From the NCBI GenBank assembly GCA_037443945.1, contig JBBINH010000015.1:4475-68474 (forward strand): a stretch of 64,000 nt of DNA. Reading direction: 5' to 3'. This document shows positions 35,404-44,573 of the stretch, piece by piece (the first letter of the stretch is position 1; each line of letters starts with the position of its first letter). The position numbers and the translations under genes were made by a program. The DNA comes from SSF26 sp037443945 (lineage in GTDB: Bacteria > Chloroflexota > Anaerolineae > J102). Under the pieces are notes generated by a model that saw nothing but the letters and a program-made list of their open reading frames with translations, ran no database searches and was not told where the DNA came from.

Positions 35404-36839
35404 CCGCCGATGCCCGTGCGATGGGCCGCAGCCTGTCGCTGATCAGCCTGAATAAGTTGGTCCAACTCCTCGGCGGCGTCCTCTGGGCCGCCATCATCCC
35501 CCGCTGGTTGGGACCCGAAGTCTACGGCCGCTTTGCCCTGGCCATGTCCATTTCGTTGCTCCTGTGGTGGGTGGGTGACTTCGGCGGATTGGAGGTGTTC
35601 GGCCGTTTTCTGCCGGGGCTGGCCGAGCGCGATCCGGGCGCAGCCCGCCGGCTGTTCGGGCAGATGTTCCTGCTGCGTTGTCCGGTGGGCCTGAGCCTGG
35701 TGCCCTTTATGCTCATCGTCGGGCCCTTGATCGCGCCCTGGCTGGCGGGCTGGCCGGCAGCGCTGGTAGGCCTTGCGGCAGGCTTACACATCATCTCGTG
35801 GACGAGCTATCACACCCTTTACGCCCGTAAAGAAATGGGCAAATGGGCCGTGGAGCTCTCGTGGCGGTTGATCACGCAAGTGCCCCTTGTCCTGCTCCTG
35901 GGTCGATGGGGACTGACGGCGCAGATGGCGGCCTACACCCTGAACGAGTTGATCTATCTGCTGCTAGGGCTGTGGTGGACCCGAAACGACTTCAGCCGCG
36001 CCGGGCTGCGACCGGACCGGCGTTTCTTGCGGCCTTATCTGGCCGTAGGGCTGGGTTTTTGGGTCACCAATGTCGGCCTGATCGTGCTCTTTCGCGCCGG
36101 CACCACCCTGGTGCAGCTCTTCACCCGTGACGCGGCCGAGGTCTCCTATTACGACCTGGCCCTGGTGGTCTTTTTCCTGATCTACACCATTGTCGATCAG
36201 CTTATCCGCGCCTTTCTGCCCATGGTCAGCACCTTCAAAGAGGAAGGACAAGACGAACGGGTGGGCACCTGGTTGCAGATCGTAGCGCAGTGGAGCGCCG
36301 CTTTGGGGATCCTGTTCGTGGTGGTTGTGCACTACACGGCCGCCTGGATCATGCCCTTCATCCTGGGCGTCGCCTATAGCCGATCGGCCGCCGTGCTGCA
36401 GGTGATGCTGCTGGCCTTGCCGGCCCTGGCCCTGGTCAGCGTGGGCACGGTGGCAACGGCCGTGCGTGCCAGCGCCCGGGCCAAACTGATTGCCATCCTC
36501 GGCGGCATCGTGGCTTTCGGCGGCAGCAGCCCCTGGCTCATTGCCCGGTTCCAGGCCATCGGCGCTGCCTGGGCCCTGGCCGTAGGCCTGGTGGTCTATG
36601 CCGTCGTCTTATTTGCCTTCATCCGTCATGACCTGCGGCTGCGTTGGTCGGCGTTGCTGGGCCTGATGGCCTTAGCACTGCCGTTGCTGGCCCTGCGTCC
36701 GCTCATCGGCGAACGGTTCGGGCTGGCCCTCACCCTCAGTCTCCTGGCTACGGTCGGGTATGTCGGCCTGGCTTTGATCCTGCGCCTGCTTTCACCGGCT
36801 CCCCTGCGGCTTGTGCCGCGCTTGCTGTTCTCTCGTTGA
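35400..36839 (+). CDS. Polysaccharide flippase (MATE/Wzx-like)
   Basis: 479-aa integral membrane protein with about 13-14 helices of the polysaccharide biosynthesis protein (Wzx/RfbX/MurJ-like) group: SLSLISLNKLVQLLGGVLW at the N terminus and PRWLGPEVYGRFALAMS following are the usual start of this family. It should flip lipid-linked oligosaccharides across the membrane. ATG 35400 overlaps the FGE-fold gene stop (ATGA). No glycosyltransferases are adjacent, so the exported glycan is unknown. Confidence 0.87.
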   Translation: MTADARAMGRSLSLISLNKLVQLLGGVLWAAIIPRWLGPEVYGRFALAMSISLLLWWVGDFGGLEVFGRFLPGLAERDPGAARRLFGQMFLLRCPVGLSLVPFMLIVGPLIAPWLAGWPAALVGLAAGLHIISWTSYHTLYARKEMGKWAVELSWRLITQVPLVLLLGRWGLTAQMAAYTLNELIYLLLGLWWTRNDFSRAGLRPDRRFLRPYLAVGLGFWVTNVGLIVLFRAGTTLVQLFTRDAAEVSYYDLALVVFFLIYTIVDQLIRAFLPMVSTFKEEGQDERVGTWLQIVAQWSAALGILFVVVVHYTAAWIMPFILGVAYSRSAAVLQVMLLALPALALVSVGTVATAVRASARAKLIAILGGIVAFGGSSPWLIARFQAIGAAWALAVGLVVYAVVLFAFIRHDLRLRWSALLGLMALALPLLALRPLIGERFGLALTLSLLATVGYVGLALILRLLSPAPLRLVPRLLFSR

Positions 36840-36896
36840 AACGTGCGCCTGTCGGCGCGTTGTATCCCGTTACCCCGTTTCCCGAATCTTGGCACC

Positions 36897-37175
36897 ATGC
36901 TGAGCCTGAGCGATCGTCTTCGTCCTGCCGAACATACGGCCTCCGAAACCACAGAAGGCCAAACCATCATCATCAACTTGCAAACCGGTACCTTGTTTTC
37001 CCTCAATACCACCGGCACGTTCATCTGGCAACGACTGGACGGCCAGACCACCCTGAACGAAGTGGCCGCCGCCCTGGCCGCAGCCTTTGGCGTAGGCACC
37101 GAGGTCACAGGACCGGATGTGTTGGAGCTGGCCACGGCGCTCTTGCAGGAAGGTCTGGTCTGCAAAGTTCATTAG
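36897..37175 (+). CDS. PqqD-like peptide chaperone domain protein
   Basis: 92 aa, the size of stand-alone PqqD/RRE proteins that hold the leader peptide of ribosomally made peptides. The pattern IIINLQTGTLFSLNTTGTFIWQ followed by a helical TLNEVAAAL matches the PqqD family. ATG 36897; the frame is open back to 36843. It precedes an AsnB-like gene by ten bases. That arrangement is also seen in lasso-peptide loci (B1 and C proteins), but the B2 transglutaminase-like peptidase and a precursor gene are not visible here. Confidence 0.75.
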   Translation: MLSLSDRLRPAEHTASETTEGQTIIINLQTGTLFSLNTTGTFIWQRLDGQTTLNEVAAALAAAFGVGTEVTGPDVLELATALLQEGLVCKVH

Positions 37176-37185
37176 CACAACCGAC

Positions 37186-39039
37186 ATGTGCGGCATTATC
37201 GGCTCGTATCGCCGGGATGGCGTGGTACCCGATGTGGCGGCGGGGCTTGCCTGTCTTATCCATCGCGGCCCCGATGATGAGGGGCACTGGCGGGAGCGAA
37301 GCGACCGGATTGCCGTGGTCCTGGCTGCGCGACGCCTGGCGATTATCGATCAGGAAGGCGGTCATCAACCCTTGGCGAGCGAAGACGGTCAGGTGGTGGC
37401 CGTTCAGAACGGTGAAATTTACAACTACCGTGAGCTGATGGCCGAGCTGGCAAAACGAGGGCATCGCTTTCGCACCCGTAGCGATACCGAAGTCCTGGTC
37501 CATGCCTGGGAGGAATGGGGCGAGCGTTGCCCGGAGCATCTGCGCGGCATGTTCGCCCTGGCCATTTACGACCGCCGTCGGCAGACCCTGTTTCTGGCCC
37601 GCGACCGGTTTGGGATCAAGCCGCTCTTCTACAGCTACGGCCGCGATTATCTCGTCTTTGCCTCGGAGCTGCCGGCTCTGCGACGGCTATTGCCAGGGGT
37701 CCCCCGGCTCAACGTCCGTCCCCTGCCGCGGCTGCTCAGCCTGGGCTGGATACCCGGCCCGGAGACGCTGTACGAGGAGGTCTTTCACCTGCCGCCGGCC
37801 CACGCCCTGATGCTCAGCCCAACCGAGATGCGGCTGTGGCGCTACTGGCAACCGACGCCACCCCCGGCCGCCGCACTGCAGCGGCCCCGGCATCCGGGCG
37901 AGACCTTGCGGGCGCTGCTGCTCACCGTGGTGGACCTGCACCGCCGGAGCGATGTGCCTGTCGGCGCGTTGTTGAGCGGTGGCCTCGATTCCGGCCTCCT
38001 GGTGGCCCTGTTGCACCGTCTTGACCGGAACGAGCTTCACACTTTTAGCCTCGGTTTTACCGACCCGGCCTACGACGAAAGCCGCTATGCGCGCATGGTG
38101 GCCGAGTCCCTGGGCGTGCGTCATCACATGGTGCGTTTTGACGAAGAGGCCATGGCGCACCTGCCCCGCCTGATCGTCTCTTATGGTCAGCCCGTGGGCA
38201 GTGCCACCCACATCGCCATCGCTCTGCTCTTTGCCGCCTGCGCTGCCCGGGGCTTGAAGGTGATCCTAACGGGTGAAGGGGCCGACGAGCTGTTCGGCGG
38301 CTATCCCTGGTATCGCGGTGAAGCGCAGTTGGCCCTCCTGCGCGGATTACCGACGCCCTTGCGTCAGGTCGCCATCGGTCTGGCACGCCGGTGGCGGGTG
38401 TCGGCAACAGCAGCCGAGCTCTTGCGCCGCCCGGACCTGTCCTTGCCGGAGCGCTATCGACGCTGGCTCAGTCCTCATGCTCCTGCGGATGCCCTCGACT
38501 GGCTCGTCCCTGAGCTGCGCCATCGGGTTGACACCTCATTGCCCTGGACGGCGCCCGACCCTGACCTGCACCCCCTTCATGCCCTCACCCTGCTTGACCT
38601 GCAAAGCCGTCTACCCGATTTTATCAATCTGGAGGTCGATCGGATGAGCATGGCTGCCAGCGTGGAGGCGCGCGTGCCTTTCCTCGACCATGGGCTTTGG
38701 GAGGCGATCTTGCCATGGGATCCGGGCCTCAACGGCCGGGAAAAGGCCCTGGAACGAAAGGCCGCGCAGGGCCTGTTGCCCCCGGTTATCCGGCGGCGGC
38801 GTAAACAAGGCCTGGCTGCGCCTCATGGCCGATGGTGGCGACAACCGCGCTTGCCCGATTGGGCCGAGGCCTGTCTGACCCCGGCGGCGCTGACGGCCAC
38901 GGGGCTTTTTCGGCCCTCGGCCGTAGCCGCATTGCGGGCCATCCATCGCGAAGGCCGCGGTTCCTATGCCACACCGCTCACGGCCATTCTGACCACGCAG
39001 CTCTGGCTGCAACAGGAGGATAAGCCCTCCATCGCCTGA
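37186..39039 (+). CDS. asnB: Asparagine synthase (glutamine-hydrolysing) family protein
   Basis: 617 aa. The N-terminal class II amidotransferase domain begins with Cys2 (MCGIIGSY) as nucleophile and continues HRGPDDEG; the C-terminal synthetase domain has the PP-loop LSGGLDSGLL near 261-270 and TGEGADELFGGY. Both domains look intact. It could make asparagine, or, given its PqqD-like neighbour, amidate or cyclise a peptide or glycan. ATG 37186 is fixed by the catalytic Cys. Length is normal for AsnB and for lasso cyclases. Confidence 0.9.
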   Translation: MCGIIGSYRRDGVVPDVAAGLACLIHRGPDDEGHWRERSDRIAVVLAARRLAIIDQEGGHQPLASEDGQVVAVQNGEIYNYRELMAELAKRGHRFRTRSDTEVLVHAWEEWGERCPEHLRGMFALAIYDRRRQTLFLARDRFGIKPLFYSYGRDYLVFASELPALRRLLPGVPRLNVRPLPRLLSLGWIPGPETLYEEVFHLPPAHALMLSPTEMRLWRYWQPTPPPAAALQRPRHPGETLRALLLTVVDLHRRSDVPVGALLSGGLDSGLLVALLHRLDRNELHTFSLGFTDPAYDESRYARMVAESLGVRHHMVRFDEEAMAHLPRLIVSYGQPVGSATHIAIALLFAACAARGLKVILTGEGADELFGGYPWYRGEAQLALLRGLPTPLRQVAIGLARRWRVSATAAELLRRPDLSLPERYRRWLSPHAPADALDWLVPELRHRVDTSLPWTAPDPDLHPLHALTLLDLQSRLPDFINLEVDRMSMAASVEARVPFLDHGLWEAILPWDPGLNGREKALERKAAQGLLPPVIRRRRKQGLAAPHGRWWRQPRLPDWAEACLTPAALTATGLFRPSAVAALRAIHREGRGSYATPLTAILTTQLWLQQEDKPSIA

Positions 39040-39285
39040 GTCGGGTTTACCGCCGTGTTCCGGCCGGGAGCAAGCATGCGAACCCTTGCCGACCACCGAG
39101 GGCGACAAAGCCATCCCACCGGCGGCTAATTGCCCGCGAGCGGGTTCTGCGTAATACCGGTCCCAACACGGCGGCAAAACGATGCCCTTTCATGGCGGCG
39201 TCTACCCGTGGCTGGTTCCACGCTCTCCTCGACCCTTCAAACCCCCTCGCACCCTGCCACAGGCTTACCGGAGGATTGAACGCCC

Positions 39286-39957
39286 ATGCTTTGCTACATT
39301 GACCTCGAACCCTCCTCGGCTTTGACCGACCCGCGCCTGCGCAAGGAACATCAGCGGGACCGCCACCACGAACAGGCCCTGTTCGCCAGGCTGAGCGGGC
39401 GACCTTGCCAACTGCTGGTCCTGGAACAAGACGTTGACCGCCTTGACACCATCGAGGCCGATGCCGTTTTGCTCAGCGGCCTGCGCAGCGATTTCACCGC
39501 CCATGACCCGGAGCATCTGGCGCGGCTTGGAGAGTTTATCCGCCGTTGGCCGAAGCCCCTCATCGGCTTTTGCGGCGGCCATCAACTCATCGCCCATGCT
39601 TTCGGCGCCGTTATCGGCCCATTAGGCCCCCTGTCCCCGGGCGAAGCCGATCCCGACCCCGGTTTCGGCCCCGGCATGCGCAAAGAGGTGGGGATGACCG
39701 CCGTTACCCTGCAGGAGGACGACCCACTGTTCACCGGTCTGCCCAATCCGGCCGTCTTCTACGAAGAACACTACTGGGAGGTCAAAAACCTGCCGCCCGA
39801 TTTCATCTGTCTGGCCACCGGTCCCCTGTGCAAGATCCAGGCCTTGCGCCATCGCCACCGTCCCATTTACGGGACGCAATTCCATCCCGAACGCGCCGAT
39901 GCCGCCCACCCTGCGGGCTGGCGGCTGCTGCAGAACTTTTTTGCCCGCCTTCCGTAA
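39286..39957 (+). CDS. Class I glutamine amidotransferase (GATase1) protein
   Basis: 223 aa. Nucleophile motif GFCGGHQ near residue 84-90, and the His/Glu pair in GTQFHPER near 192-199, complete the triad. Single-domain class I glutaminases of this kind release ammonia for a partner synthase or act as gamma-glutamyl hydrolases. GGAGG at 39270-39274 lies 11 bases before ATG 39286. It follows asnB after 246 bases with no recognised gene between; whether it shares the transcript is unclear. Confidence 0.85.
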   Translation: MLCYIDLEPSSALTDPRLRKEHQRDRHHEQALFARLSGRPCQLLVLEQDVDRLDTIEADAVLLSGLRSDFTAHDPEHLARLGEFIRRWPKPLIGFCGGHQLIAHAFGAVIGPLGPLSPGEADPDPGFGPGMRKEVGMTAVTLQEDDPLFTGLPNPAVFYEEHYWEVKNLPPDFICLATGPLCKIQALRHRHRPIYGTQFHPERADAAHPAGWRLLQNFFARLP

Positions 39958-40047
39958 TCGTTCGGCCTGTTGCGGGCTTCTCGCCGCGATTTCCATTCGC
40001 ACAATCCCGGCGGAGCTTTGGCCGTAAAGCGCCCGGCCTTGCGCCCC

Positions 40048-40905
40048 TCAATGGCGCTCCGAGCGTGCCATACGCTCTTCCAGCTTGCGTTGCAGCCATT
40101 CCGAGACAATGGTCAGGATCCAATAGATGGCCGCCGCCAACAGAAACATCTCCATGAACTTGCTGTCTTTGCGCGCCAGGCGATTGGCCCGGTAGGTAAT
40201 CTCCCAAATCCCCATCAGGGAGACCAATGTGGAATCCTTTTGCATGGAGATGAACTGGTTGCCGATGGCGGGGATGACGGTGCGGATGGCCTGGGGAAGC
40301 ACGATAAAACGCAGGGTCTGCCAACGACTCATCCCCAAAGCCGCGGCGGCCTGCCATTGCCCTGCCGAAACGGCCTGGATGCCGGCCCGGAAAATCTCCG
40401 TCATATAGGCCCCGTAGTTCAAACTGAGGGCGAGAATGCCCGACTGCAAGGCACTCAGGATGAACAGTTCGCCGATTTGTGGATAGCCGGCATTGGTTAC
40501 CTGTTTGCCTAGCTGAGGTAGTCCCAAATAGATGATGTAAATTTGCACCAATAGAGGTGTTCCGCGAATAAGTGAGATATAAAAGGAAGAAATACCAAAA
40601 GCGATTGAATTGCTCGAAAGTCGTCCTAAAGCCCCCAAAAGTCCCAAAATTGAGGCAAATGCAATAGAAGCCAGCGAGACACCGATAGTCACCAGAAGAC
40701 CCTGCACAACAAAACCGGCGTTGTTCAGCATGTAGGCCGGATCCAACTGCAGCTGCAACAGCATAAAACTCAACAGCGCCAATAGGAACAGAATCACCAA
40801 CCCCACTTTCATCTGTTGCACCCGCTTCCGGCGCTCTGCCTCACGCACCAGCTCGACGGCCTGAGCTGCATACACATCTCGCTGCGACATGGTACCGGCG
40901 CTCAC
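40048..40905 (-). CDS. Polar amino-acid ABC transporter permease (HisM/GlnP type)
   Basis: 285 aa, five to six helices. The EAA loop EIFRAGIQAVSAGQWQAAAALG is conserved and ends LPQAIRTVIPAIGN. It forms the membrane channel of a polar amino-acid importer. GTG 40905 is chosen since GAGGGA lies about five bases upstream; ATG 40890 is an alternative. The stretch 40500-40690 is clearly AT-richer than its flanks (22 of 60 G+C in 40561-40620). It is downstream of the binding-protein gene in the same operon; no ATPase gene follows. Confidence 0.92.
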   Translation of the reverse strand: MSAGTMSQRDVYAAQAVELVREAERRKRVQQMKVGLVILFLLALLSFMLLQLQLDPAYMLNNAGFVVQGLLVTIGVSLASIAFASILGLLGALGRLSSNSIAFGISSFYISLIRGTPLLVQIYIIYLGLPQLGKQVTNAGYPQIGELFILSALQSGILALSLNYGAYMTEIFRAGIQAVSAGQWQAAAALGMSRWQTLRFIVLPQAIRTVIPAIGNQFISMQKDSTLVSLMGIWEITYRANRLARKDSKFMEMFLLAAAIYWILTIVSEWLQRKLEERMARSERH

Positions 40906-40960
40906 GACAGTCCCTCACCGTTGCAAAAAGCGATACAAAGGCAAGAAAGTGACGACCGGC

Positions 40961-40997
40961 GTCCTGCCGGGGCCGATACTCAAAGCCCCGGCAGGAC
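40961..40997 (-). promoter_or_regulatory. 13-bp hairpin between binding-protein and permease genes
   Basis: GTCCTGCCGGGGC (40961-40973)/GCCCCGGCAGGAC (40985-40997), perfect, 11-nt loop, no T-run in the direction of transcription. It probably stabilises the upstream message or partly attenuates the permease. Confidence 0.75.
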
Positions 40998-41014
40998 ATC
41001 GCCGCAGACTCACC

Positions 41015-41950
41015 TCACTGTTTGAGCATATTCAAGTCGAACGCCGCCGCTGCGCTGGCCAGGTCGATCCCGTAGTACTTTTCCGACAGCCTCTTGAGGG
41101 TCCCGTCGGCGTGCATGGCGCGGATAATCTCGTTCACTTTAGCCTGGAAGCTCCTGGTATCCAGGCTGCTGCCCTTATCGAAGGCAGCGGCAAGGTACTC
41201 GAAATAGACCGGTTCGCCGAGCTGTTTGATGGGCAATCCATCTTTGATGGCACCGAGCCCGGTGGGCTGAGCCGTCAGGACGGCATCCAACCGCACCCCA
41301 TCGCCCAAGGCCAGGTCCTGGAGGGCGGGGAGATCGGTTTCGTAGCCGACGAATTGGGCATCCTTGATGACAAAGTTGATGGTCTCGCCGGGGATGGAGA
41401 GGGTGCCGTCGATGTAGAACTCATAGGTGCAGCCGGTGCAGCCCCCCACCCGCTTGCCCGAGAGATCGGCAGGCGAGGTGTAGGTCGTGTTATCCTTGTG
41501 GACGAAGAGGGCTGCGGGGGTCGTGTAGTAGGGCTGGGAGAAGAAAAGCTTCTCCATCCGTTCCGGCGTGATCGTCATCGACCCAACGCTGATATCCCAG
41601 CGGTCGGCCCAGTTCCCACCGGTGATCAGCGTCCAATCCGGCGTGACAAAACACGGTTCCACGCCCAGCCGCTTGGCGATCTCGACGGCGGTATCGATGT
41701 CGAAGCCGGTAAACTCGCCGGCCGTGCGCTCTTCGGCGCCGCATTTGGTTTGTTCAGCCCGCCTGGCATCCGGCACGAGTTCCGACTGGGGCGGGTAGGC
41801 GGGATCGGTCGAGATGCGGAGGGTACCGCGTGCCATGATGGCGGCCAGGAGATCCGAAGGGGTAGGTGTAGGCGCCGGTGCAGACGGCGTACAGGCAACC
41901 AGAACCATAGCCAGCAAAGCCGGCAAGAGAAAGGCGAGGCGAACGTTCAT
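41015..41950 (-). CDS. Amino-acid ABC transporter substrate-binding lipoprotein
   Basis: 311 aa. Lipobox LVAC with lipidated Cys at C20, short Pro/Thr linker, then a family 3 solute-binding fold (GTLRISTDPAYPP, FTGFDIDTAVEIAKRLG, WDISVGSMTITPERMEKLFFSQPYY). Such proteins bind polar amino acids. An insert with paired cysteines (KCGAEE, EPCFV and GGCTGC) is unusual. ATG 41950 follows AAGGAGA. It is transcribed from the promoter at 42008-42036 and lies upstream of the permease. Confidence 0.92.
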   Translation of the reverse strand: MNVRLAFLLPALLAMVLVACTPSAPAPTPTPSDLLAAIMARGTLRISTDPAYPPQSELVPDARRAEQTKCGAEERTAGEFTGFDIDTAVEIAKRLGVEPCFVTPDWTLITGGNWADRWDISVGSMTITPERMEKLFFSQPYYTTPAALFVHKDNTTYTSPADLSGKRVGGCTGCTYEFYIDGTLSIPGETINFVIKDAQFVGYETDLPALQDLALGDGVRLDAVLTAQPTGLGAIKDGLPIKQLGEPVYFEYLAAAFDKGSSLDTRSFQAKVNEIIRAMHADGTLKRLSEKYYGIDLASAAAAFDLNMLKQ

Positions 41951-42007
41951 CGGGCTATCTTCTCCTTTTTGATAACGAACAGAAAGGGGAACAACCGGAT
42001 AGGCGGT

Positions 42008-42036
42008 ACAATACACCAATTGCGGTGATTGTTCAA
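42008..42036 (-). promoter_or_regulatory. Promoter for the amino-acid transporter operon
   Basis: On the minus strand TTGAAC (42036-42031), 17-base spacer, TATTGT (42013-42008), about 58 bases before the ATG. The spacer holds a CACC-N6-GGTG inverted repeat that might bind a regulator. Confidence 0.65.
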
Positions 42037-42057
42037 GCTTTGTGCGGGCCAATGGGC

Positions 42058-42618
42058 TCAAGCGGTCGTCTCCGGTGGGGGCAACAGCAGCACATGCAAC
42101 TGTCGCGGTCCGAACATGCCCGTGTGCGCATGCCATTCGAGATCGGCGCTCATGCTGGGGCCGCCGATGATCAGCACGCTCACCGGGTCCTCCGCTTTTT
42201 GCGCGCGTTGCCAGGCGACCAGGTCGTTAAAAAGCCGTGTGATGGGCAGCAAGACGATGAGATACACAGGCAACAAAGCCGGCAGCCAGGCGCCCACGGA
42301 CGGGCCGGCCAGGACCAGCGAGCCGGTTGTGGCCAAACCGGCAGCGGCATCGGTCAGTCCGACGGTCAACTCGGCCCGCAACCGCTCCCGTTCGGGTTGG
42401 CTCAGGGCGATACCGGCATCGGCCAGGGCTTCGGCCAGACCGGGCAGGAGTGAGGCAGCCGACGGCCGGGCCAGGATCTCGCGAACCCCCAACTCGCGCA
42501 AAGTCAGCAACACACGCAGGCGGGCGGCCGCCTGGCTGGTGGGGGTCTCGATGCGGCCGCCTCGCCGTTGCCAGACGGTCATAAAGTGGCGGGCCAGCGG
42601 ACTGCGTTCGTCGTTCAT
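42058..42618 (-). CDS. lutC: LUD-domain protein LutC
   Basis: 186 aa, LutC/YkgG family. The GLTDAAAGLATTGSLVL segment followed by LLPVYLIVLLP matches the LutC consensus. Part of the LutABC lactate oxidation complex that turns L-lactate to pyruvate. ATG 42618 overlaps the lutB stop by four bases (ATGA), so it is the last coupled gene of the operon. Confidence 0.85.
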   Translation of the reverse strand: MNDERSPLARHFMTVWQRRGGRIETPTSQAAARLRVLLTLRELGVREILARPSAASLLPGLAEALADAGIALSQPERERLRAELTVGLTDAAAGLATTGSLVLAGPSVGAWLPALLPVYLIVLLPITRLFNDLVAWQRAQKAEDPVSVLIIGGPSMSADLEWHAHTGMFGPRQLHVLLLPPPETTA

Positions 42619-43829
42619 GCTCGCCGGACCAGGCGAAAAGCCAGGCGAAGGGCCGGGATGAACAGCCGAGGATAGGGCAACAACCGTTGCCATAGCCAGA
42701 AAACCAGGCGCTCCTCCCACGAGGCCGAGACGGCCGCGTGGCGGCGCTGCCGGGCCAACAGCTCCGGCAGATCGATACCGACAGGACAAACGGTCGCGCA
42801 GGCCCGGCAACCGCTGCTGAGATAGGGCTGGTCTTGCGTTCGTCGTTCTGGCCACATGACAGGATTGAGCACGGCGCCGATCGGACCGCTCCGGGCATGA
42901 CGACCGTAAGCCATCGCCCCGACCTGCCGATACACGGGGCAGACGGCATGGCAGGCCCCACAACCGATACAGGCCAACGCTGCAGTCAGACCGGCGGCCA
43001 GCGCACGGCGTCGACCGTTATCGAGCAAAATCACATCCACCTGCTGGGGTCCATCGGCCGTGCGCTGCGGGCCGGCGATGATGCCGACATAGTGGGCCTG
43101 GTCCTGTCCCCATGCACCCAGGCTAAAAGCGCGGATGAGCAGCTCTAGATCGGCGATATCCGCCACCACCTGCTCGATTCCGACCAGACAAATGAGATGC
43201 CCGGCCAGGGCGATGAGATGGGCGTTGTGGCCATCGTTATCCAGGCAAACCAGGCGGCCGTCGGCGGCGACGGCAAAATGGACGCCGATGACGGCCACTT
43301 TTGCGGCCAGCAAAAGCGGTCGCAGCCGCAGCCGTGCGGTACCGGCCAGCAGATCGGGGTCGAAACTCGGCGGCACCTTCCAGGCCCTTGCCATGGCCGT
43401 CGCCAGATGGCGCAGACCGAGATGGGCCGAGGACCAGATGGGATGCAAGGGCGGGGCACCGGTCAGCTTGAGGTAGTGATCACCGGGATGAATCGGGATC
43501 AGCTCGACGCCGTTGCCGGCGGCAGCCCGATCCAGGGCGATTTCGTCGAACAGGGGCGAGTGGTTGCGCAGGACCTCGGTGCAACCGCTCGCCCGAATCC
43601 GCTCGATCACGAGACGGTCGGCCTCCTGGTAATCCTCGGCCCGCCACACCTGCATGCCCTGGGCCCGGGCCTGGGCCTCGAAGCGGTGCAGGTAGGTTTC
43701 CAACTCGGCCAGCACCCGCCGACGGGCCTCACCGGCTGCCGACGGCAGTTCCGGTGATAAGGGGGGCCTGCGTTCGACGAGTTGACCAAGGCGATAAAGG
43801 GCCTGGCGCGTAGAGGGATCGGCCGGCAC
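42615..43829 (-). CDS. lutB: Iron-sulfur lactate utilisation protein LutB
   Basis: 404 aa. The LUD domain (about 60-260, ending before the clusters) is followed by two cysteine motifs for [4Fe-4S] clusters: CIGCGACHAVCP and CRACATVCPVGID, then a C-terminal helical tail. It carries the redox clusters of the L-lactate oxidising LutABC complex. GTG 43829 lies four bases after the lutA stop with GAGGTAG upstream; it is somewhat shorter than the usual 460-480 aa at the N terminus. Downstream overlap with lutC is ATGA. Confidence 0.88.
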   Translation of the reverse strand: MPADPSTRQALYRLGQLVERRPPLSPELPSAAGEARRRVLAELETYLHRFEAQARAQGMQVWRAEDYQEADRLVIERIRASGCTEVLRNHSPLFDEIALDRAAAGNGVELIPIHPGDHYLKLTGAPPLHPIWSSAHLGLRHLATAMARAWKVPPSFDPDLLAGTARLRLRPLLLAAKVAVIGVHFAVAADGRLVCLDNDGHNAHLIALAGHLICLVGIEQVVADIADLELLIRAFSLGAWGQDQAHYVGIIAGPQRTADGPQQVDVILLDNGRRRALAAGLTAALACIGCGACHAVCPVYRQVGAMAYGRHARSGPIGAVLNPVMWPERRTQDQPYLSSGCRACATVCPVGIDLPELLARQRRHAAVSASWEERLVFWLWQRLLPYPRLFIPALRLAFRLVRRA

Positions 43830-43833
43830 GAAA

Positions 43834-44556
43834 CTACCTCGGGGGCACAATACGACAACAATCCGGATCGGCCAGAAACTCGACGAGATGCCGCAACACC
43901 GGGCCGCCGCGGCGGCGTTGCTGCGCCAGCAGATGAACCAGGCACCCGACCTCATCGGTGAGCACAAGAGCAGCTCCGCTTAGGCGCAGGGTCATCAGCA
44001 CCGGTTCGGCCATGGCCCGACTCAACTCGGGATAACGCCAGACCAGATTCAGGCCGTAGCCGCAACAGTCTTGCCTGAAAGCGGCCGGTTGTTCGTCACC
44101 GGTTAGGCGGGCCAGAAGGAGGCGCGTGGCGGCTTCCTCGGCGCCGGTGCAGGCCGGAAAATAGTCGATGCGGCCGCGAAAACAAGGCTCGAAGCGCTCT
44201 ACCCCCACATGGGCGACCAGAAACGAAGGCCAGGTGAGCACGCGAGCGGCCAGAGCTGTGGCTGCGGTTGCTTCCGGTTCCGTCGCCAGCAATACCGGCA
44301 TGTGCTCACAGACCATACGGCGGCAGACCGGCGAGGGGGTGAGGACGAGGTCATAGCCGGCGAAGACGCGCACAAATTGCCGCGCCGCCACCCGCGCCGG
44401 CTCAAGCCGGCCGGCATCCCAGGCCGGCAACCCGCAACACGTCTGCGGCGGCGTTACCATGGTCAGGCCCAGGGCCTGGGCCAGCTTCTGGCCGGCCGCC
44501 GTCAGGGCGGGACGGAAGGCTTGCGCCGTACAGGTGGCAAAAAGGGCAATCCGCAC
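43834..44556 (-). CDS. lutA: CCG-domain protein LutA
   Basis: 240 aa with two cysteine-rich CCG repeats: QTCCGLPAWD and RQDCCGYGLNL, plus SPVCRRMVCEHM and TDEVGCLVHL. This arrangement matches LutA/GlcF-type subunits that bind an unusual iron-sulfur or heme-reducing centre. The usual YHxSCH motif is YFPACT here, so a histidine is missing. GTG 44556, 17 bases after tyrS. First of the lutABC genes. Confidence 0.85.
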   Translation of the reverse strand: MRIALFATCTAQAFRPALTAAGQKLAQALGLTMVTPPQTCCGLPAWDAGRLEPARVAARQFVRVFAGYDLVLTPSPVCRRMVCEHMPVLLATEPEATAATALAARVLTWPSFLVAHVGVERFEPCFRGRIDYFPACTGAEEAATRLLLARLTGDEQPAAFRQDCCGYGLNLVWRYPELSRAMAEPVLMTLRLSGAALVLTDEVGCLVHLLAQQRRRGGPVLRHLVEFLADPDCCRIVPPR

Positions 44557-44573
44557 GGACGAGCCGACCGCTC

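Noticed and set aside
36897..39039. Complete lasso-peptide cluster
   Set aside because: PqqD-like and AsnB-like genes are present, but no B2 transglutaminase-like peptidase or precursor peptide could be found.
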